From Helicobacter anseris (GTDB lineage: Bacteria > Campylobacterota > Campylobacteria > Campylobacterales > Helicobacteraceae): DNA of 32,203 bases. Each line of letters begins with the position of its first letter. The first letter of the stretch is position 1. A program made the translations under genes and the position numbers. Below are positions 1 through 9,935 of the stretch, one piece after another. A model generated the notes under the pieces. That model did no database searches. It was given only the letters and a program-made list of their open reading frames with translations, and was not told the origin of the DNA. The stretch spans positions 1-32,203 of the forward strand of contig JXTW01000013.1 in NCBI GenBank assembly GCA_004368235.1, given 5' to 3'.

Positions 1-67
1 CATTTTGAGAGATGAGATTGGTTTATTTAATAAGCATAGAGGTGATATTAAGTCAAATCTAGCTTAA
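1..67 (+). CDS. 3' end of an unidentified protein gene (partial)
   Basis: An open frame enters from the left edge and stops with TAA at 65-67. The 21 visible residues end in FNKHRGDIKSNLA, a charged, ordinary-looking C-terminus. The gene converges on flgL, which ends at 134. Too little is visible to name the product, and the piece is called only because the frame is open and no other gene occupies these bases. Confidence 0.4.
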   Translation, partial: ILRDEIGLFNKHRGDIKSNLA

Positions 68-133
68 GAGGTTTTGTTTTATAAAAGATTAAAAAATAAT
101 CAAGAATATAGGTTAAGAGATTTAAATAGCTAT

Positions 134-2617
134 TTATAAATAATTTACAAGTGACATTTGATTAATTTTGCTTGTAGAATTTAACACAGCATTATAATTA
201 TTATTGAGATTGCTAAATTTATTATAAGTCTCTGCCACATCAATGCCAATATTTTCAGCCTTCATAGTTTCTACTTGAGTTTTTAAGACTTCATTACGAT
301 GAATAATATTTTCAAATGTCCTGCCATGAGAGCCATTGAGTGCGATAATTTTTTCTATATGATCACTAAGATTATCAAAAGCAGCTATGCCATTTTGTAT
401 ACCTATGTTTCTCATATCACCACCAAAGGTATGAAAACTATCTGGACGATAAATCCCGTGATCTACTGCATCAATAATCTCATCTAGCTGCTCAAAAAAA
501 TTCATTTGAGGTTGAGTGATTGTGAGTGCATTATTAGCATTTAAAGTTAAATTTTTACCTGATGCTTTAATACCGCTTTCTGAAAAATCACTTGTCTCTG
601 TATTAGAAAACATAAAACGCATTTTTGTATTTGAAGTCACAATATCTTGAATACGCACTCGCCCCTGTGCATCTAAACTCACATTTAATCTACCATTTGC
701 ATCTTGCAATAGTTTTTCAAATGCTTCGCGCCCATTTACACTTGGCTTTGCACTTGCCATTGCTAATATATCCTTATTTTGATTGCTATAATTCATAGCA
801 ATAGTAATAGCATCTAATAACTGGCGATAAGTAACATTATTGGCTGATGAACTCTGCACATCATCAATCTTGGCATCATATAAAGGGATCTTATATGGTT
901 CTCCATCCTCATCTTTAGATGGTAATACAAGATAGCTTTGCTCACCTAGCTCGATTCTTGCGCTTAAATCTACCCCATTATGATCTTGAAGTTTAAGATT
1001 AAAAACGCTACCCTTTAAGCTTTTGCCGCTAACATCTTCTAATTTGCTACTCTCATTTGCAAGACCACTACCATCAGCTAAATTCTGCGGGATATTCCCT
1101 ACTAGCTTTGAGCCTTGATTAAGAAAATAAGTTTGGTCATACTCTGCCTTATAATCTGTAGCAATACCTGTTACCTCTTCTCCATTCTTATCAATAGTTT
1201 TAAGCTCAAACTCAAGATTTTTGCCCTTATTATTCCCTCTTTCATATAAAATTAGCTTTCCATTTGTCATCTCTGCATCTAAATCTTGCCCATAAAAGTT
1301 TTTTATCTGATTGATCATATCTTTGATTGTTGTGCCTTTTACCTGAATTTTAAGCTCATTATTATTCTCTTGATTATCTTCTTGATCAAATATGCTTTTA
1401 TTCCTTAAAACAATACTTTCAGTTTCACTGCTAAAAATATCGCTAAGCTCTGTATGGCGATCAGCAAGCTGATTATTTTTAGTGACAAATGTAGTATTAA
1501 AGTTTATTCTACTTTTATCATAAAAATCTCGAATGCTTTGGATACTAGAAATGGTATATTGTGTAGAAAAAGGACTTTGGTTATAAGCAGTAATCCTAGC
1601 GCCATTGCTATAAAGTTTATTTACATCATCTACATCTTTATCACTAGATATCATATGAAATTGGATAAGTGAGCTACCAAGCTTAAGATCGCGAATTTCA
1701 ATCTGCCCCCAAGCATTAAGCGAAACATCAACCACTTTATTTTGAGAAGTATTGCCATATTCTTTGCCGATTTTATCTAGCAGGTCTTGAATAGTTGTTG
1801 CATTAGTCTTATTAGTAAATCCCCTATCAAGTGCAAATTTTGATTTGAAGCTAAGTCCATCAGGTCCCACACCACGCAAATAGAAATATTCCTTGCCATC
1901 ATTGCTAGGGTCATCATCATTATCACCCACTAAATCACGCAATGTATCATTAGTTTTGATATATACCTCTTCTGGGGGAATATGATTATTTGGTGCTTCC
2001 ATCACATCTGGATTGAGACGTGATTGATTTAAAAGGCGGATATTACTTGTAATAAGACGCGTCTTGTCCGTATCTTTGCCAAAAAACAATTCCTTGCCTG
2101 TTATATTATAAGGCACTTCATTTTTTGAAGCAATAAGCATAGATAAGGTTTCATCATTGCCATAATAATTTCCATAAGAATCAAATGGCATCTTATCTAC
2201 CTTGCTACCTGCAAAAAGATATTCACCACCAATAGAAGTATTAGCAAGATTAATAATATGATCTTTAATAGCACGCAAGTCTTGAGCAATCGCCTTACGA
2301 GAAGTTTCTGAATGAACATTATTAGCAGCTTGCAAAAGCTTGGTTTTAAAATCTACCATAGCTTGAGACATTTCACCCAAAGTTTTATCAGTATTAAGAG
2401 TATGAGTTTGTGCTGTTGAAGCCACATCAATGCTTTGAGCCAATGTCGTTGTATCATAATCAAGTCTCAAATCACGATTAAATACGCTTGCATCCTGATA
2501 ACCCTGCTGAATTTTAAGTCCAGAAGCAATCTTATTATTTGTCTCATTAAGCTTATTTGCCAATGTATTTTGATGATAGTTCATTTGATTATATTTCGTG
2601 CCAAAAGTAACTCGCAT
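134..2617 (-). CDS. flgL: Flagellar hook-associated protein 3 (hook-filament junction) FlgL
   Basis: FlgL joins the hook to the flagellin filament together with FlgK, and is exported by the flagellar type III system. The N-terminus (MRVTFGTKYNQMNYHQNTL...) and the C-terminal segment ending NKFSNLNNNYNAVLNSTSKINQMSLVNYL form the paired D0/D1 helices typical of FlgL and flagellins, and the GGEYLFAGS segment near residue 130 is a FlgL hallmark. At 827 residues it is far longer than the enterobacterial protein (about 317) but matches the long Helicobacter form; the extra length is a Ser/Thr/Asn/Asp-rich central region, probably surface exposed. The ATG at 2617 follows a GAGG-containing ribosome site. 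A sigma-54 promoter lies 47-62 bases upstream (2664-2679), so expression should belong to the RpoN/FlgR middle flagellar class. It is probably transcribed apart from ybdD, which ends 137 bases upstream. Confidence 0.95.
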   Translation of the reverse strand: MRVTFGTKYNQMNYHQNTLANKLNETNNKIASGLKIQQGYQDASVFNRDLRLDYDTTTLAQSIDVASTAQTHTLNTDKTLGEMSQAMVDFKTKLLQAANNVHSETSRKAIAQDLRAIKDHIINLANTSIGGEYLFAGSKVDKMPFDSYGNYYGNDETLSMLIASKNEVPYNITGKELFFGKDTDKTRLITSNIRLLNQSRLNPDVMEAPNNHIPPEEVYIKTNDTLRDLVGDNDDDPSNDGKEYFYLRGVGPDGLSFKSKFALDRGFTNKTNATTIQDLLDKIGKEYGNTSQNKVVDVSLNAWGQIEIRDLKLGSSLIQFHMISSDKDVDDVNKLYSNGARITAYNQSPFSTQYTISSIQSIRDFYDKSRINFNTTFVTKNNQLADRHTELSDIFSSETESIVLRNKSIFDQEDNQENNNELKIQVKGTTIKDMINQIKNFYGQDLDAEMTNGKLILYERGNNKGKNLEFELKTIDKNGEEVTGIATDYKAEYDQTYFLNQGSKLVGNIPQNLADGSGLANESSKLEDVSGKSLKGSVFNLKLQDHNGVDLSARIELGEQSYLVLPSKDEDGEPYKIPLYDAKIDDVQSSSANNVTYRQLLDAITIAMNYSNQNKDILAMASAKPSVNGREAFEKLLQDANGRLNVSLDAQGRVRIQDIVTSNTKMRFMFSNTETSDFSESGIKASGKNLTLNANNALTITQPQMNFFEQLDEIIDAVDHGIYRPDSFHTFGGDMRNIGIQNGIAAFDNLSDHIEKIIALNGSHGRTFENIIHRNEVLKTQVETMKAENIGIDVAETYNKFSNLNNNYNAVLNSTSKINQMSLVNYL

Positions 2618-2654
2618 ACTGCCTCATATTCACACCTATATAGATGTTAGATTT

Positions 2655-2786
2655 TTACTGATTAAGCAATTTTAGTTCCAGATTCTCTCTGTATAACCAA
2701 TCTATAGCTGCAATATCGACAAGCAAGGTAAATAAGCCAATAGCAATCCAGCTATCAACAACATTTTTTAGCCCCATCTCTACCAT
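2655..2786 (-). CDS. Possible small membrane protein, 43 residues
   Basis: This frame starts at ATG 2786 (or 2777) inside the end of ybdD and stops with TAA at 2655. It would encode a single hydrophobic segment (WIAIGLFTLLVDIAAIDWLY) followed by a charged tail. The overlap with ybdD would suggest translational coupling. Against it: no good Shine-Dalgarno, and its last codons coincide with the flgL sigma-54 promoter. I do not recognise it, and it may be chance. Confidence 0.22.
   Translation of the reverse strand: MVEMGLKNVVDSWIAIGLFTLLVDIAAIDWLYRENLELKLLNQ
2664..2679 (-). promoter_or_regulatory. Sigma-54 (RpoN) promoter of flgL
   Basis: Read on the minus strand the site is GGAAC-TAAAA-TTGCTT: GG and GC are separated by exactly 10 bases, as the -24/-12 class requires, and the match to the Helicobacter RpoN pattern GGAAC-N5-TTGCTT is complete. 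Transcription should begin about 12 bases after the GC, near 2654, giving a leader of about 37 bases to the flgL ATG. Confidence 0.85.
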
Positions 2787-2955
2787 AGCGACGCTCAAAA
2801 GCTTCCTTATAAAAATCCTCTCTAGATTTTGGAGGACAATTTGGATGCTTTAGAAAATGAATATCTAAATACTTTTGATAACTAGGAAGCCCTACTAATG
2901 GATAGGCAAATTCTTCTATTTTCGATCTAATTTTTTTAAACAAAATAATCCCCAT
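2755..2955 (-). CDS. ybdD: YbdD/YjiX family (DUF466) small protein, CstA partner
   Basis: A 66-residue protein with the family landmarks: LVGLPSYQKYLDIHFLKHP early, an FY/ERRYG segment, and a C-terminus ending in two cysteines (KKCC). Members are usually encoded directly downstream of CstA-type pyruvate/peptide transporters and are thought to assist transport. Here the ATG at 2955 abuts the cstA stop codon (TAG at 2956-2958) and is preceded by a strong GAGGAGG site that lies within the end of cstA, so the two genes are translated from one message. Confidence 0.85.
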   Translation of the reverse strand: MGIILFKKIRSKIEEFAYPLVGLPSYQKYLDIHFLKHPNCPPKSREDFYKEAFERRYGRDGAKKCC

Positions 2956-4995
2956 CTAAGCCTCCTCGCATAATGGATACTTCTCACCTCTATTTCTCAA
3001 ATGCTTAAATGATACTATCAAAGCTTGGATACACACATAAGCTGTTGTCAGCATAAAAAATGCACATAAAATTGCATTGATAATATTATTTATCATATTA
3101 TGTTCTACTAAAGACTTTTGATTTGCATCTATTATATTTGGCAGCTTCTCATAACTTACTTGCGCCATAGCGATATGACTAGTTTTATCCCTTAATACAT
3201 CACCATTTCTCGGTAAAAGCTTCTGCGTCCCAGCAACTCCTAAAGTAACAATCAAAAATAAAGCAGGCAAGGCTACAACTCCGATATAACGCACCTTTTT
3301 CATCTTGACTAAAACAGCTAGCACTAGCATCAATGCCATTAATGCTAACATTTGATTGCTCACGCCAAAAAGCGACCAAAGCGTAAAGATCCCACCATTA
3401 GGATCAATAGCACCTTGATAGAGAAAATACCCCCAACAAGCCACACAAATTAAAGTTGCCATCATAGAAGAAATAAGATTTTTAGTATTACCAAAAGGCT
3501 TATAAATATTTCCTAAAATATCTTGCACCATAAATCTACATGTACGCGTACCTGCATCTACAGCTGTGAGAATAAATAATGCCTCAAACAAAATAGCAAA
3601 GTGATACCAAAATCCCATCATTTCTTCAGACCCGATAATTTGATGCATAATCATAGCCAGCCCAATAGCAAAAGTCGGTGCACCACCAGTGCGCGAAAGG
3701 ATGCTCTGTTCGCCTATATTATGAGTAAGAGCATTAATATCTTCTGGAGTAATGACAAATCCCCAGCTTGAAATAATGCTAGCTGCTTGAGCCACATCTG
3801 AAGAGATAGCAGCTGCTGGTGAATTGATAGCAAAATAAATCCCTGGCTGTAAAATACAAGCTGCTATTAAAGCCATAATAGCGACTCCAGATTCCATAAG
3901 CATTGATCCATACCCTACAAATCTTGCATGTGTTTCTTTCTCTAACATCTTTGGTGTAGTACCAGATGAAATCAATCCATGAAAGCCGCTAATAGCCCCA
4001 CAAGCAATAGTGATAAATAAAAATGGAAAAATTGATCCTGCGGCTACTGGACCACTACCATCAATATAAGATGTAATGGCTGGCATCTTTAAATCAGGTA
4101 TTACAATCACAATGGCTAAAGCCATAGCTATGATCACACCAATTTTCAAAAATGTACTTAAATAATCTCTAGGTGCCAAAAGCAACCATACAGGCAAGAT
4201 ACTAGCAATAAAACCATAAATAATAATAAGCCAAGATAAAGTCACTTCATCAAAATCAAAAAATGTAGATAAAAAAGGATTAGCAGCAATATGATGTCCA
4301 TAATAAAGTATCAAAATTAAAAGAATAAAACCTATTATACTAGCCTCACCAACATGTGCAGGGCGAATATATCTCATATAAATACCCATAAAAATAGCAA
4401 TAGGAATCGTCATAAAAATACTAAATGTCCCCCAAGGAGAATGTGCTAAAGCCTTTACCACAACCATCGCTAAAATAGCAATAATAATAATCATGATTCC
4501 AAAAATAGCTAGCATAGCCATAGCACCTACAGGCTTACCAAGCTCATCTTTTATCATCTCACCTAATGATCTACCATTACGTCTAGATGAAATAAAAAGC
4601 ACCATAAAATCATGCACACTCCCAGCCAAAACTCCACCCACTAAAATCCAAATCATAGAAGGTAAATATCCCATCTGGGCTGCCAAAATAGGTCCTACTA
4701 AAGGACCAGCTCCAGCAATAGCTGCAAAATGGTGACCAAAAAGTACATATTTATTAGTCGGGACAAAATCCCTTCCATCATTATGCCTCACTGCAGGTGT
4801 TATACGTGCTTCATCTAATTGTAAAACCCTATGGGCTAAAAAATAGCTATAAAAACGATAAGCAATCATATAAATACAAACTGCTGCAATAACCATATAA
4901 AGTGCAGAAATACTCTCCCCGCGATGAAGTGCCAACACACAAAAACACCAAGCTCCAAGAATAGCGAGCAAAAACCAACCAATCTTTTTTAACAT
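2956..4995 (-). CDS. cstA: Carbon starvation protein A, pyruvate/peptide transporter
   Basis: A very hydrophobic 679-residue inner-membrane protein with some 16 or more predicted membrane segments. CstA landmarks include the TNKYVLFGHHFAAIAGAGPLVGPILAAQMGY region (about residues 80-110), GSVHDFMVLFISSRRNGRSLGEM, GAISGFHGLISSGTTPKML and DAGTRTCRFMVQD. CstA proteins import pyruvate or peptides; in Campylobacter and Helicobacter relatives CstA is linked to peptide and amino-acid use. The frame opens with GTG at 5001, but the ATG at 4995 lies 7 bases after AAGG (5003-5006) and is the better start. It has its own 170-base upstream gap, which contains a tandem 13-bp repeat (5018-5043). Confidence 0.93.
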   Translation of the reverse strand: MLKKIGWFLLAILGAWCFCVLALHRGESISALYMVIAAVCIYMIAYRFYSYFLAHRVLQLDEARITPAVRHNDGRDFVPTNKYVLFGHHFAAIAGAGPLVGPILAAQMGYLPSMIWILVGGVLAGSVHDFMVLFISSRRNGRSLGEMIKDELGKPVGAMAMLAIFGIMIIIIAILAMVVVKALAHSPWGTFSIFMTIPIAIFMGIYMRYIRPAHVGEASIIGFILLILILYYGHHIAANPFLSTFFDFDEVTLSWLIIIYGFIASILPVWLLLAPRDYLSTFLKIGVIIAMALAIVIVIPDLKMPAITSYIDGSGPVAAGSIFPFLFITIACGAISGFHGLISSGTTPKMLEKETHARFVGYGSMLMESGVAIMALIAACILQPGIYFAINSPAAAISSDVAQAASIISSWGFVITPEDINALTHNIGEQSILSRTGGAPTFAIGLAMIMHQIIGSEEMMGFWYHFAILFEALFILTAVDAGTRTCRFMVQDILGNIYKPFGNTKNLISSMMATLICVACWGYFLYQGAIDPNGGIFTLWSLFGVSNQMLALMALMLVLAVLVKMKKVRYIGVVALPALFLIVTLGVAGTQKLLPRNGDVLRDKTSHIAMAQVSYEKLPNIIDANQKSLVEHNMINNIINAILCAFFMLTTAYVCIQALIVSFKHLRNRGEKYPLCEEA

Positions 4996-5017
4996 TATCA
5001 CACCTTACAAAAGTTTA

Positions 5018-5043
5018 ATACTTAATATTTATACTTAATATTT
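5018..5043. repeat. Tandem 13-bp direct repeat in the cstA leader
   Basis: Two perfect, adjacent copies of ATACTTAATATTT (plus-strand reading) occupy 5018-5030 and 5031-5043, starting about 12 bases upstream of the cstA ribosome site. On the minus strand each copy contains AAGTAT, so the repeat could supply overlapping -10 elements or two sites for a regulator. The function is inferred; the repeat itself is certain. Confidence 0.55.
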
Positions 5044-5170
5044 AAGCATCAATCCATCAAATTAAGATCTTTTTTAACAAATTTACACTATATAAAAATA
5101 TTTTGTTACTTTTTTATACATTTTATAGAATCAATTAGCTTAAAAAGAAGGGGGTATAAATGAAAGCTAT

Positions 5171-6604
5171 CTATTCATTTCTTAACACTCTAAGCGCATC
5201 AATCTTACTAGCACGCAAAGATGGGTAATAAGATGAAATACAAACAATCACAACCGCCCCAACAATGACTAAAACCAGATCACTCAAAGCTAGAGATAAT
5301 GGCAGCCTAGTCATCCCATATACATCTGCTGGTAAAGAGATAATAGGGAAGGTCTTTAAAATATACATTACTATACTTGATAAAACTAAGCCTAAGATAA
5401 TCCCACTAAAGCCAATGGCATTACCTAACCAAAAAAATAACCTCTTTACCTCAAGTATACTAAAGCCCATAGAAAGCAAAAGTGCTATCTCTTTTCGACG
5501 ATTCATAATTACCATTAAAAGGGAAGAAATAATATTAAGTGAAGCCATTAAGATAATAAGCATTAGGACTATAAACAATGCGCGTTTCTCTAAAGCCATC
5601 GCGGCAAAAAAGTTACCATTTTGCTGCCACCACCCCTCAATGCCAAGCGCTGGATGATTTATTTTACTAAGAGCTAGGCGCACTTTATGAATATCCTCCA
5701 TTGGCTTTGCTGAATAAATATGGATCCCATCATAATCAAATTTATTGGTTAGATTCACATCAATACCCTTAAGCACTAAAAGAGAATTTAAATTAGTATA
5801 AAAATATCCCATATCATAAGCCCTAAGCCCAGAGCTAAAAATACCTGATACATCAAAACGTTTTAAAAGTGGACTCATTGCAAAACCTGTTGGAGCAAGT
5901 TTTGTAAAAAACAAACTCAATTTATCCTCATAGGTTAGCATAAAATTCTGGGCTAGATTCTCTCCGATAATAATTGGAAATCTAGCCACATTTAGAGAAT
6001 CTAAATCTTTGCCCTTTAGGGCTGCTTGCAGCACAGAGTTAATCTGAACTTCACGCTTAAAATCTATCCCAAAAATTATACCCCCAGACACCTCATTACC
6101 ATCTTTAGCAATAACTTGCATCTGAATATAAGGGCTAAAGCGTAAGTCTGGAAGAGCCTTTTCTAGATTATGCAAGACATCTTGACTAATACCTCTTGAT
6201 GAAGTTGCAAAAATATTAATAGGATAATTCATAACAAAAAGTTTTTTTTCAAACTCTTCACTAAGTCCATTCATAATCGCCATTGCTACAACTAATACCA
6301 TCACCCCTATCCCTACACCTAAAAATGCCAAAATAGCCGTGATAGAGATAAAAGGTTGAGATTTATCAAAGCTCAAGTATTTACGTAATAAAAAAAGCAT
6401 TAAAGCAGGATTAAAACTTTTTTTAATAGGTTTTTGCAAACTTTTATTACCATTAGGGCTTACAATATCTTTAGTCAATTTGACATCACTTAAAGCTTTA
6501 TTATCATCTATTTTTTTTGATACTGAAACTTTTAATTTTTTGGTACCACAAGTTTCTTGATTATTTTTTGTTTCTTTAACTTTTTTTCTTGATTCTCCAC
6601 TCAT
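5171..6604 (-). CDS. LolC/LolE-family lipoprotein-releasing ABC transporter permease
   Basis: Inner-membrane permease of the MacB/FtsX superfamily, which with LolD extracts lipoproteins from the inner membrane and passes them to LolA. Evidence: a first membrane segment (ISITAILAFLGVGIGVMVLVVAMAIMNG), a large periplasmic domain, then three C-terminal membrane segments with the conserved LIILMASLNIISSLLMVIMNRRKEIALLLSMG block and a closing YYPSLRASKIDALRVLR motif. About 65 Lys/Ser/Asn-rich residues precede the first segment, an unusual cytoplasmic extension. Epsilonproteobacteria generally carry one such permease, probably working as a homodimer, so LolC versus LolE cannot be assigned. The best start is ATG 6604, 5 bases beyond the secA stop; an in-frame TTG at 6607 is less likely. 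Gene order secA-permease with lolA diverging supports the Lol role. Confidence 0.85.
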   Translation of the reverse strand: MSGESRKKVKETKNNQETCGTKKLKVSVSKKIDDNKALSDVKLTKDIVSPNGNKSLQKPIKKSFNPALMLFLLRKYLSFDKSQPFISITAILAFLGVGIGVMVLVVAMAIMNGLSEEFEKKLFVMNYPINIFATSSRGISQDVLHNLEKALPDLRFSPYIQMQVIAKDGNEVSGGIIFGIDFKREVQINSVLQAALKGKDLDSLNVARFPIIIGENLAQNFMLTYEDKLSLFFTKLAPTGFAMSPLLKRFDVSGIFSSGLRAYDMGYFYTNLNSLLVLKGIDVNLTNKFDYDGIHIYSAKPMEDIHKVRLALSKINHPALGIEGWWQQNGNFFAAMALEKRALFIVLMLIILMASLNIISSLLMVIMNRRKEIALLLSMGFSILEVKRLFFWLGNAIGFSGIILGLVLSSIVMYILKTFPIISLPADVYGMTRLPLSLALSDLVLVIVGAVVIVCISSYYPSLRASKIDALRVLRNE

Positions 6605-6609
6605 CAAGA

Positions 6610-9201
6610 TTAAACCTTAGCTAACAATCCTTTTTTGGGACCACTTTTACCATGACATTGTTTAAACTTCTTACCACTTCCACAAGGACAAATTTCATTA
6701 CGTGCTATTTTTTTGCTACCTAATGTACTATCATTTATAAATGCTTCATCACTAAGTTCATTGATTATATTTTTTCTCTGCGTATCTATCTCTTGAGCTT
6801 GAAGCTGTACTATATGAAGTATTTTAAGTGCTTCAGCCTTAATAGAAGCAATAAGCTCTATAAAAAGATTGTAGCTTTCTTTCTTATATTCAACCAGTGG
6901 ATCTTTTTGATTATACCCGCGCAAACCAATACCTGTTTTCAAGCTATCCATCATATAAAGATGCTCACGCCAAGAATTATCTAAAACCTGCAAATAAATA
7001 ATTCTCTCTGCCTCACTTCTTTGATCTTTTTGTAAAACTTGCATTTTGTGCTCATAGCTTTTTATCAAAGTAGAATTGATAAAATCCAAAAGACTATCAT
7101 ACTCTTTAGCACTCATATCTTTAGTGCTTATTTCCTCACTAAAATGCTCACGTATAAGCTCACTCAATCCGTCCAAATTAAAATTTGCCATATCTCCAGG
7201 AACGATCCCTAATCGCTCAAAGAAAGTCTGTAAAACTTCAATCCTATTTTGCTTGATTCTAGAATCAATATCATAGTTAGGATCTAAAAGTTCATTTCTA
7301 AAATTATAAACACTCTTTCTTTGCTCATTAGCCACATCATCATACTCTAGTAAATGCTTACGAGACTCAAAATGCAAATTCTCAACTTTCTTTTGGGCAC
7401 GCTCTACAGATCGAGTTACAAGTGCTGATTCAATATGCTCACCATCCTTTAGACCCAAACGTTCCATCACTCCCTTAATCTTATCACTACCAAAAATACG
7501 CAATAAAGGATCTTCTAAACTCAAATAAAACTGGCTTGTGCCAGGATCGCCTTGACGACCAGATCTTCCTCTAAGCTGATTATCAATACGACGGCTTTCA
7601 TGCCTTTCTGTTCCGATAATATAAAGTCCACCCAAATCCTTAATCTCATCACTAAGCTTAATATCCACACCACGTCCTGCCATATTCGTGGCAATTGTAA
7701 CCGCTCCTTTTAATCCTGCATCTTTTATAATCTCTGCTTCCTTGCTATGCTGCTTAGCATTAAGTACGGTATGAGGTATTCTACGTTTTTGTAAAAGCGC
7801 GTGTAATGCCTCACTTTTCTCAATACTAGCAGTTCCTACTAAAACTGGCTGACCTTTTTGATGCAACTCTACAATTTTTTTAATCACAGCTTCAAATTTC
7901 TCTTTTTCTGATTTATAAATTAGATCATTTAAATCTTTTCTAGCAATGGGTAAATTAGTAGGGATAGAAACCACCTCAAGATTATAAATTTGCAAAAACT
8001 CTGTAGCTTCAGTCTGAGCTGTCCCAGTCATACCTGCCAGCTTATCATAGAGGCGAAAATAATTTTGAAAAGTAATATCTGCTAAGGTTTGGCTCTCCTC
8101 CTTGATTTTAACCCTCTCCTTAGCCTCAAGTGCTTGATGCAGCCCTTCAGAGAATCTCCTACCTTCAGACAATCGACCTGTAAACTCATCAACAATCACC
8201 ACTTCTCCAGCATCATTTACCACATAATCCTTATCTTTAAAAAAGAGATAATTAGCCTTTAGCGCTTGATCTAAATGATGAGACAGGGCAGCATTTTCAA
8301 GACTATACAGATTATCTACGCCAAAAAGACCTTCTGCTTTTTTAATCCCTATTTCTGTAATAAGTATCACACGATTTTTTTCATCAATGCTAAAATCCTC
8401 ATCTACCTTCATCTTTTTGGCTACACCATCAGCACGTTGATAATTCTCCATTTGACGACTTACTGGACCAGAGATGATTAAAGGTGTGCGCGCCTCATCG
8501 ATTAAAATAGAATCTACCTCATCAACAATGGCAAAAAAATGCTTTTTTTGTACTTTTTGTGAGAGATCATATTTCATATTATCTCGTAGATAATCAAAAC
8601 CAAATTCATTATTTGTACCATAAACAATATCTTTGCTATAAGCCTCAAGTCTGGCAGCATCATCTTTCAAATCCCCTGTAATCACCCCCACTTCAAAACC
8701 TAAAAAATTATATAAAGGCTCCATAATCTTAGCATCACGACTAGCCAAATAGTCATTAACCGTAACTACATGAATTCCATACCCGCTTAAAGCATTTAGC
8801 ACTACAGGCAAGGTAGCTACCAATGTCTTGCCCTCTCCTGTTTTCATTTCAGCAATTCGTCCATCATTTAGCACCATACCACCAATAAGCTGTACATCAA
8901 AGTGGCGCATATTCAATATTCGCTTGCTAGCTTCACGAGTGATAGCAAAACAATCATTTAATACTGAATCTAAAATTGTTTTTAAAGTTTTTGCATCTGG
9001 GGTTTGATGATCTAGCGCATTAGGTTTTAGGGCTTCTTGCACAATAAGTCTTAACTCTTTAAACTCTTTTTGCAAATCCACATCACTTAAACTTTCATAC
9101 TTTTTCTCTAAAGCATTAATCTGCTTGATGCGATTTCTATAATGTCTAATTAAACGCTCATTTCGTGTACCAAAAATCTTACCCAAAATGCTCTGTATCA
9201 T
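6610..9201 (-). CDS. secA: Preprotein translocase ATPase SecA
   Basis: SecA drives secretory preproteins through SecYEG. Walker A reads TGEGKTLVA (residues about 121-130), Walker B and following are [22 protein letters not shown], the helicase-like domain 2 ends with [10 protein letters not shown], and the C-terminus carries the zinc-binding/SecB tail with three cysteines ([14 protein letters not shown]) followed by a basic end. Length (863 residues) is normal. The frame begins GTG-ATG; ATG 9201 has AGGGG 7 bases upstream and is preferred to GTG 9204. It is followed at once by the LolC/E-like permease, and shares a 107-base intergenic region with the divergent lolA. Confidence 0.97.
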   Translation of the reverse strand: MIQSILGKIFGTRNERLIRHYRNRIKQINALEKKYESLSDVDLQKEFKELRLIVQEALKPNALDHQTPDAKTLKTILDSVLNDCFAITREASKRILNMRHFDVQLIGGMVLNDGRIAEMKTGEGKTLVATLPVVLNALSGYGIHVVTVNDYLASRDAKIMEPLYNFLGFEVGVITGDLKDDAARLEAYSKDIVYGTNNEFGFDYLRDNMKYDLSQKVQKKHFFAIVDEVDSILIDEARTPLIISGPVSRQMENYQRADGVAKKMKVDEDFSIDEKNRVILITEIGIKKAEGLFGVDNLYSLENAALSHHLDQALKANYLFFKDKDYVVNDAGEVVIVDEFTGRLSEGRRFSEGLHQALEAKERVKIKEESQTLADITFQNYFRLYDKLAGMTGTAQTEATEFLQIYNLEVVSIPTNLPIARKDLNDLIYKSEKEKFEAVIKKIVELHQKGQPVLVGTASIEKSEALHALLQKRRIPHTVLNAKQHSKEAEIIKDAGLKGAVTIATNMAGRGVDIKLSDEIKDLGGLYIIGTERHESRRIDNQLRGRSGRQGDPGTSQFYLSLEDPLLRIFGSDKIKGVMERLGLKDGEHIESALVTRSVERAQKKVENLHFESRKHLLEYDDVANEQRKSVYNFRNELLDPNYDIDSRIKQNRIEVLQTFFERLGIVPGDMANFNLDGLSELIREHFSEEISTKDMSAKEYDSLLDFINSTLIKSYEHKMQVLQKDQRSEAERIIYLQVLDNSWREHLYMMDSLKTGIGLRGYNQKDPLVEYKKESYNLFIELIASIKAEALKILHIVQLQAQEIDTQRKNIINELSDEAFINDSTLGSKKIARNEICPCGSGKKFKQCHGKSGPKKGLLAKV

Positions 9202-9308
9202 CACTTAGCCCCTAATAATACTCTATATAATTATTTTGATTCTATCACAAGTTTAGGATAAAATCCCAATTATACTATGTTTTAATTACTTTCAAGGATT
9301 ATTAAATT

Positions 9309-9848
9309 ATGCAGCCTATAATAAGAGGATTTTTACTAAGCATTATATTTGGCTTTACATTTTTATCCGCCTATGGAGAAAATCTTAATAGCTTTGAGGC
9401 GAAATTTATCCAAACTACCTATCAAGATAAAGAAAAGATCATCTATCAAGGTAACCTTGTAGCCAAAAGACCCCATATGGCTAAATGGACCTATACCCTC
9501 CCTTTAAAAAAAGAAATCTATCTTAATGCCAATGCAGTGCTTATCTATGAGCCAGCACTCTTTCAAGCCACTATCTCAAGGCTAGATCAAAATATCGATC
9601 TTTTCTCTATCATCAAGCAAGCCAAGCTAGAATCAAGTAATAAAGATATCACCATCTATAGCGCACAAATTGGTGATACTCTCTATTATCTAGAAGTAAA
9701 AGATACCCTCCCCTATCGTATTATCTATAATGACCCGCTAGATAATCGAGTTGAGATTGTCTTTAGCGCACAAAAGATTAATAAAGAGATTTCAGATTCT
9801 ATTTTTATATTCCATCCACCTGAAGGGATTGACTTTATTGAGCAGTGA
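9309..9848 (+). CDS. lolA: Periplasmic lipoprotein carrier LolA
   Basis: LolA ferries lipoproteins across the periplasm from LolCDE to the outer membrane. The 179-residue product starts with a signal peptide (about residues 1-23, ending ...FLSAYG) and then shows the LolA pattern: FEAKFIQTTYQDKEKIIYQGNLVAKRPHMAKWTY, with the family's aromatic/Arg positions, followed by alternating beta strands of an unclosed barrel. AAGG at 9294-9297 lies 11 bases before the ATG, a weak but usable site. It diverges from secA and the Lol permease gene, so the export and sorting functions are grouped. Confidence 0.88.
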   Translation: MQPIIRGFLLSIIFGFTFLSAYGENLNSFEAKFIQTTYQDKEKIIYQGNLVAKRPHMAKWTYTLPLKKEIYLNANAVLIYEPALFQATISRLDQNIDLFSIIKQAKLESSNKDITIYSAQIGDTLYYLEVKDTLPYRIIYNDPLDNRVEIVFSAQKINKEISDSIFIFHPPEGIDFIEQ

Positions 9849-9878
9849 TTTTAAATCATAGTGATTTTATGGCAGTAA

Positions 9879-9907
9879 TTGACTTCATATATCTATCTTG
9901 CTAGAAT
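9879..9907 (+). promoter_or_regulatory. Sigma-70 promoter of ssrA
   Basis: TTGACT (9879-9884) and TAGAAT (9902-9907) are separated by 17 bases, near-consensus for the housekeeping sigma factor and stronger than is usual in this genus. Transcription would start near 9914, where a small perfect hairpin (AGAGC-TTTA-GCTCT, 9914-9927) sits 8 bases before the mature tmRNA 5' end. Confidence 0.75.
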
Positions 9908-9935
9908 TCTCTAAGAGCTTTAGCTCTATTAATGA

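Noticed and set aside
123-136. Palindrome TAAATAGCTATTTA at the flgL stop codon as a terminator
   Set aside because: It has no loop, is entirely AT-rich apart from the centre, and lacks a following U tract.
9205-9308. Exact promoters in the secA-lolA divergent region
   Set aside because: Overlapping TATACT/TATAAT-like words occur on both strands (about 9269-9276) and no -35 is convincing, so no single site can be assigned.
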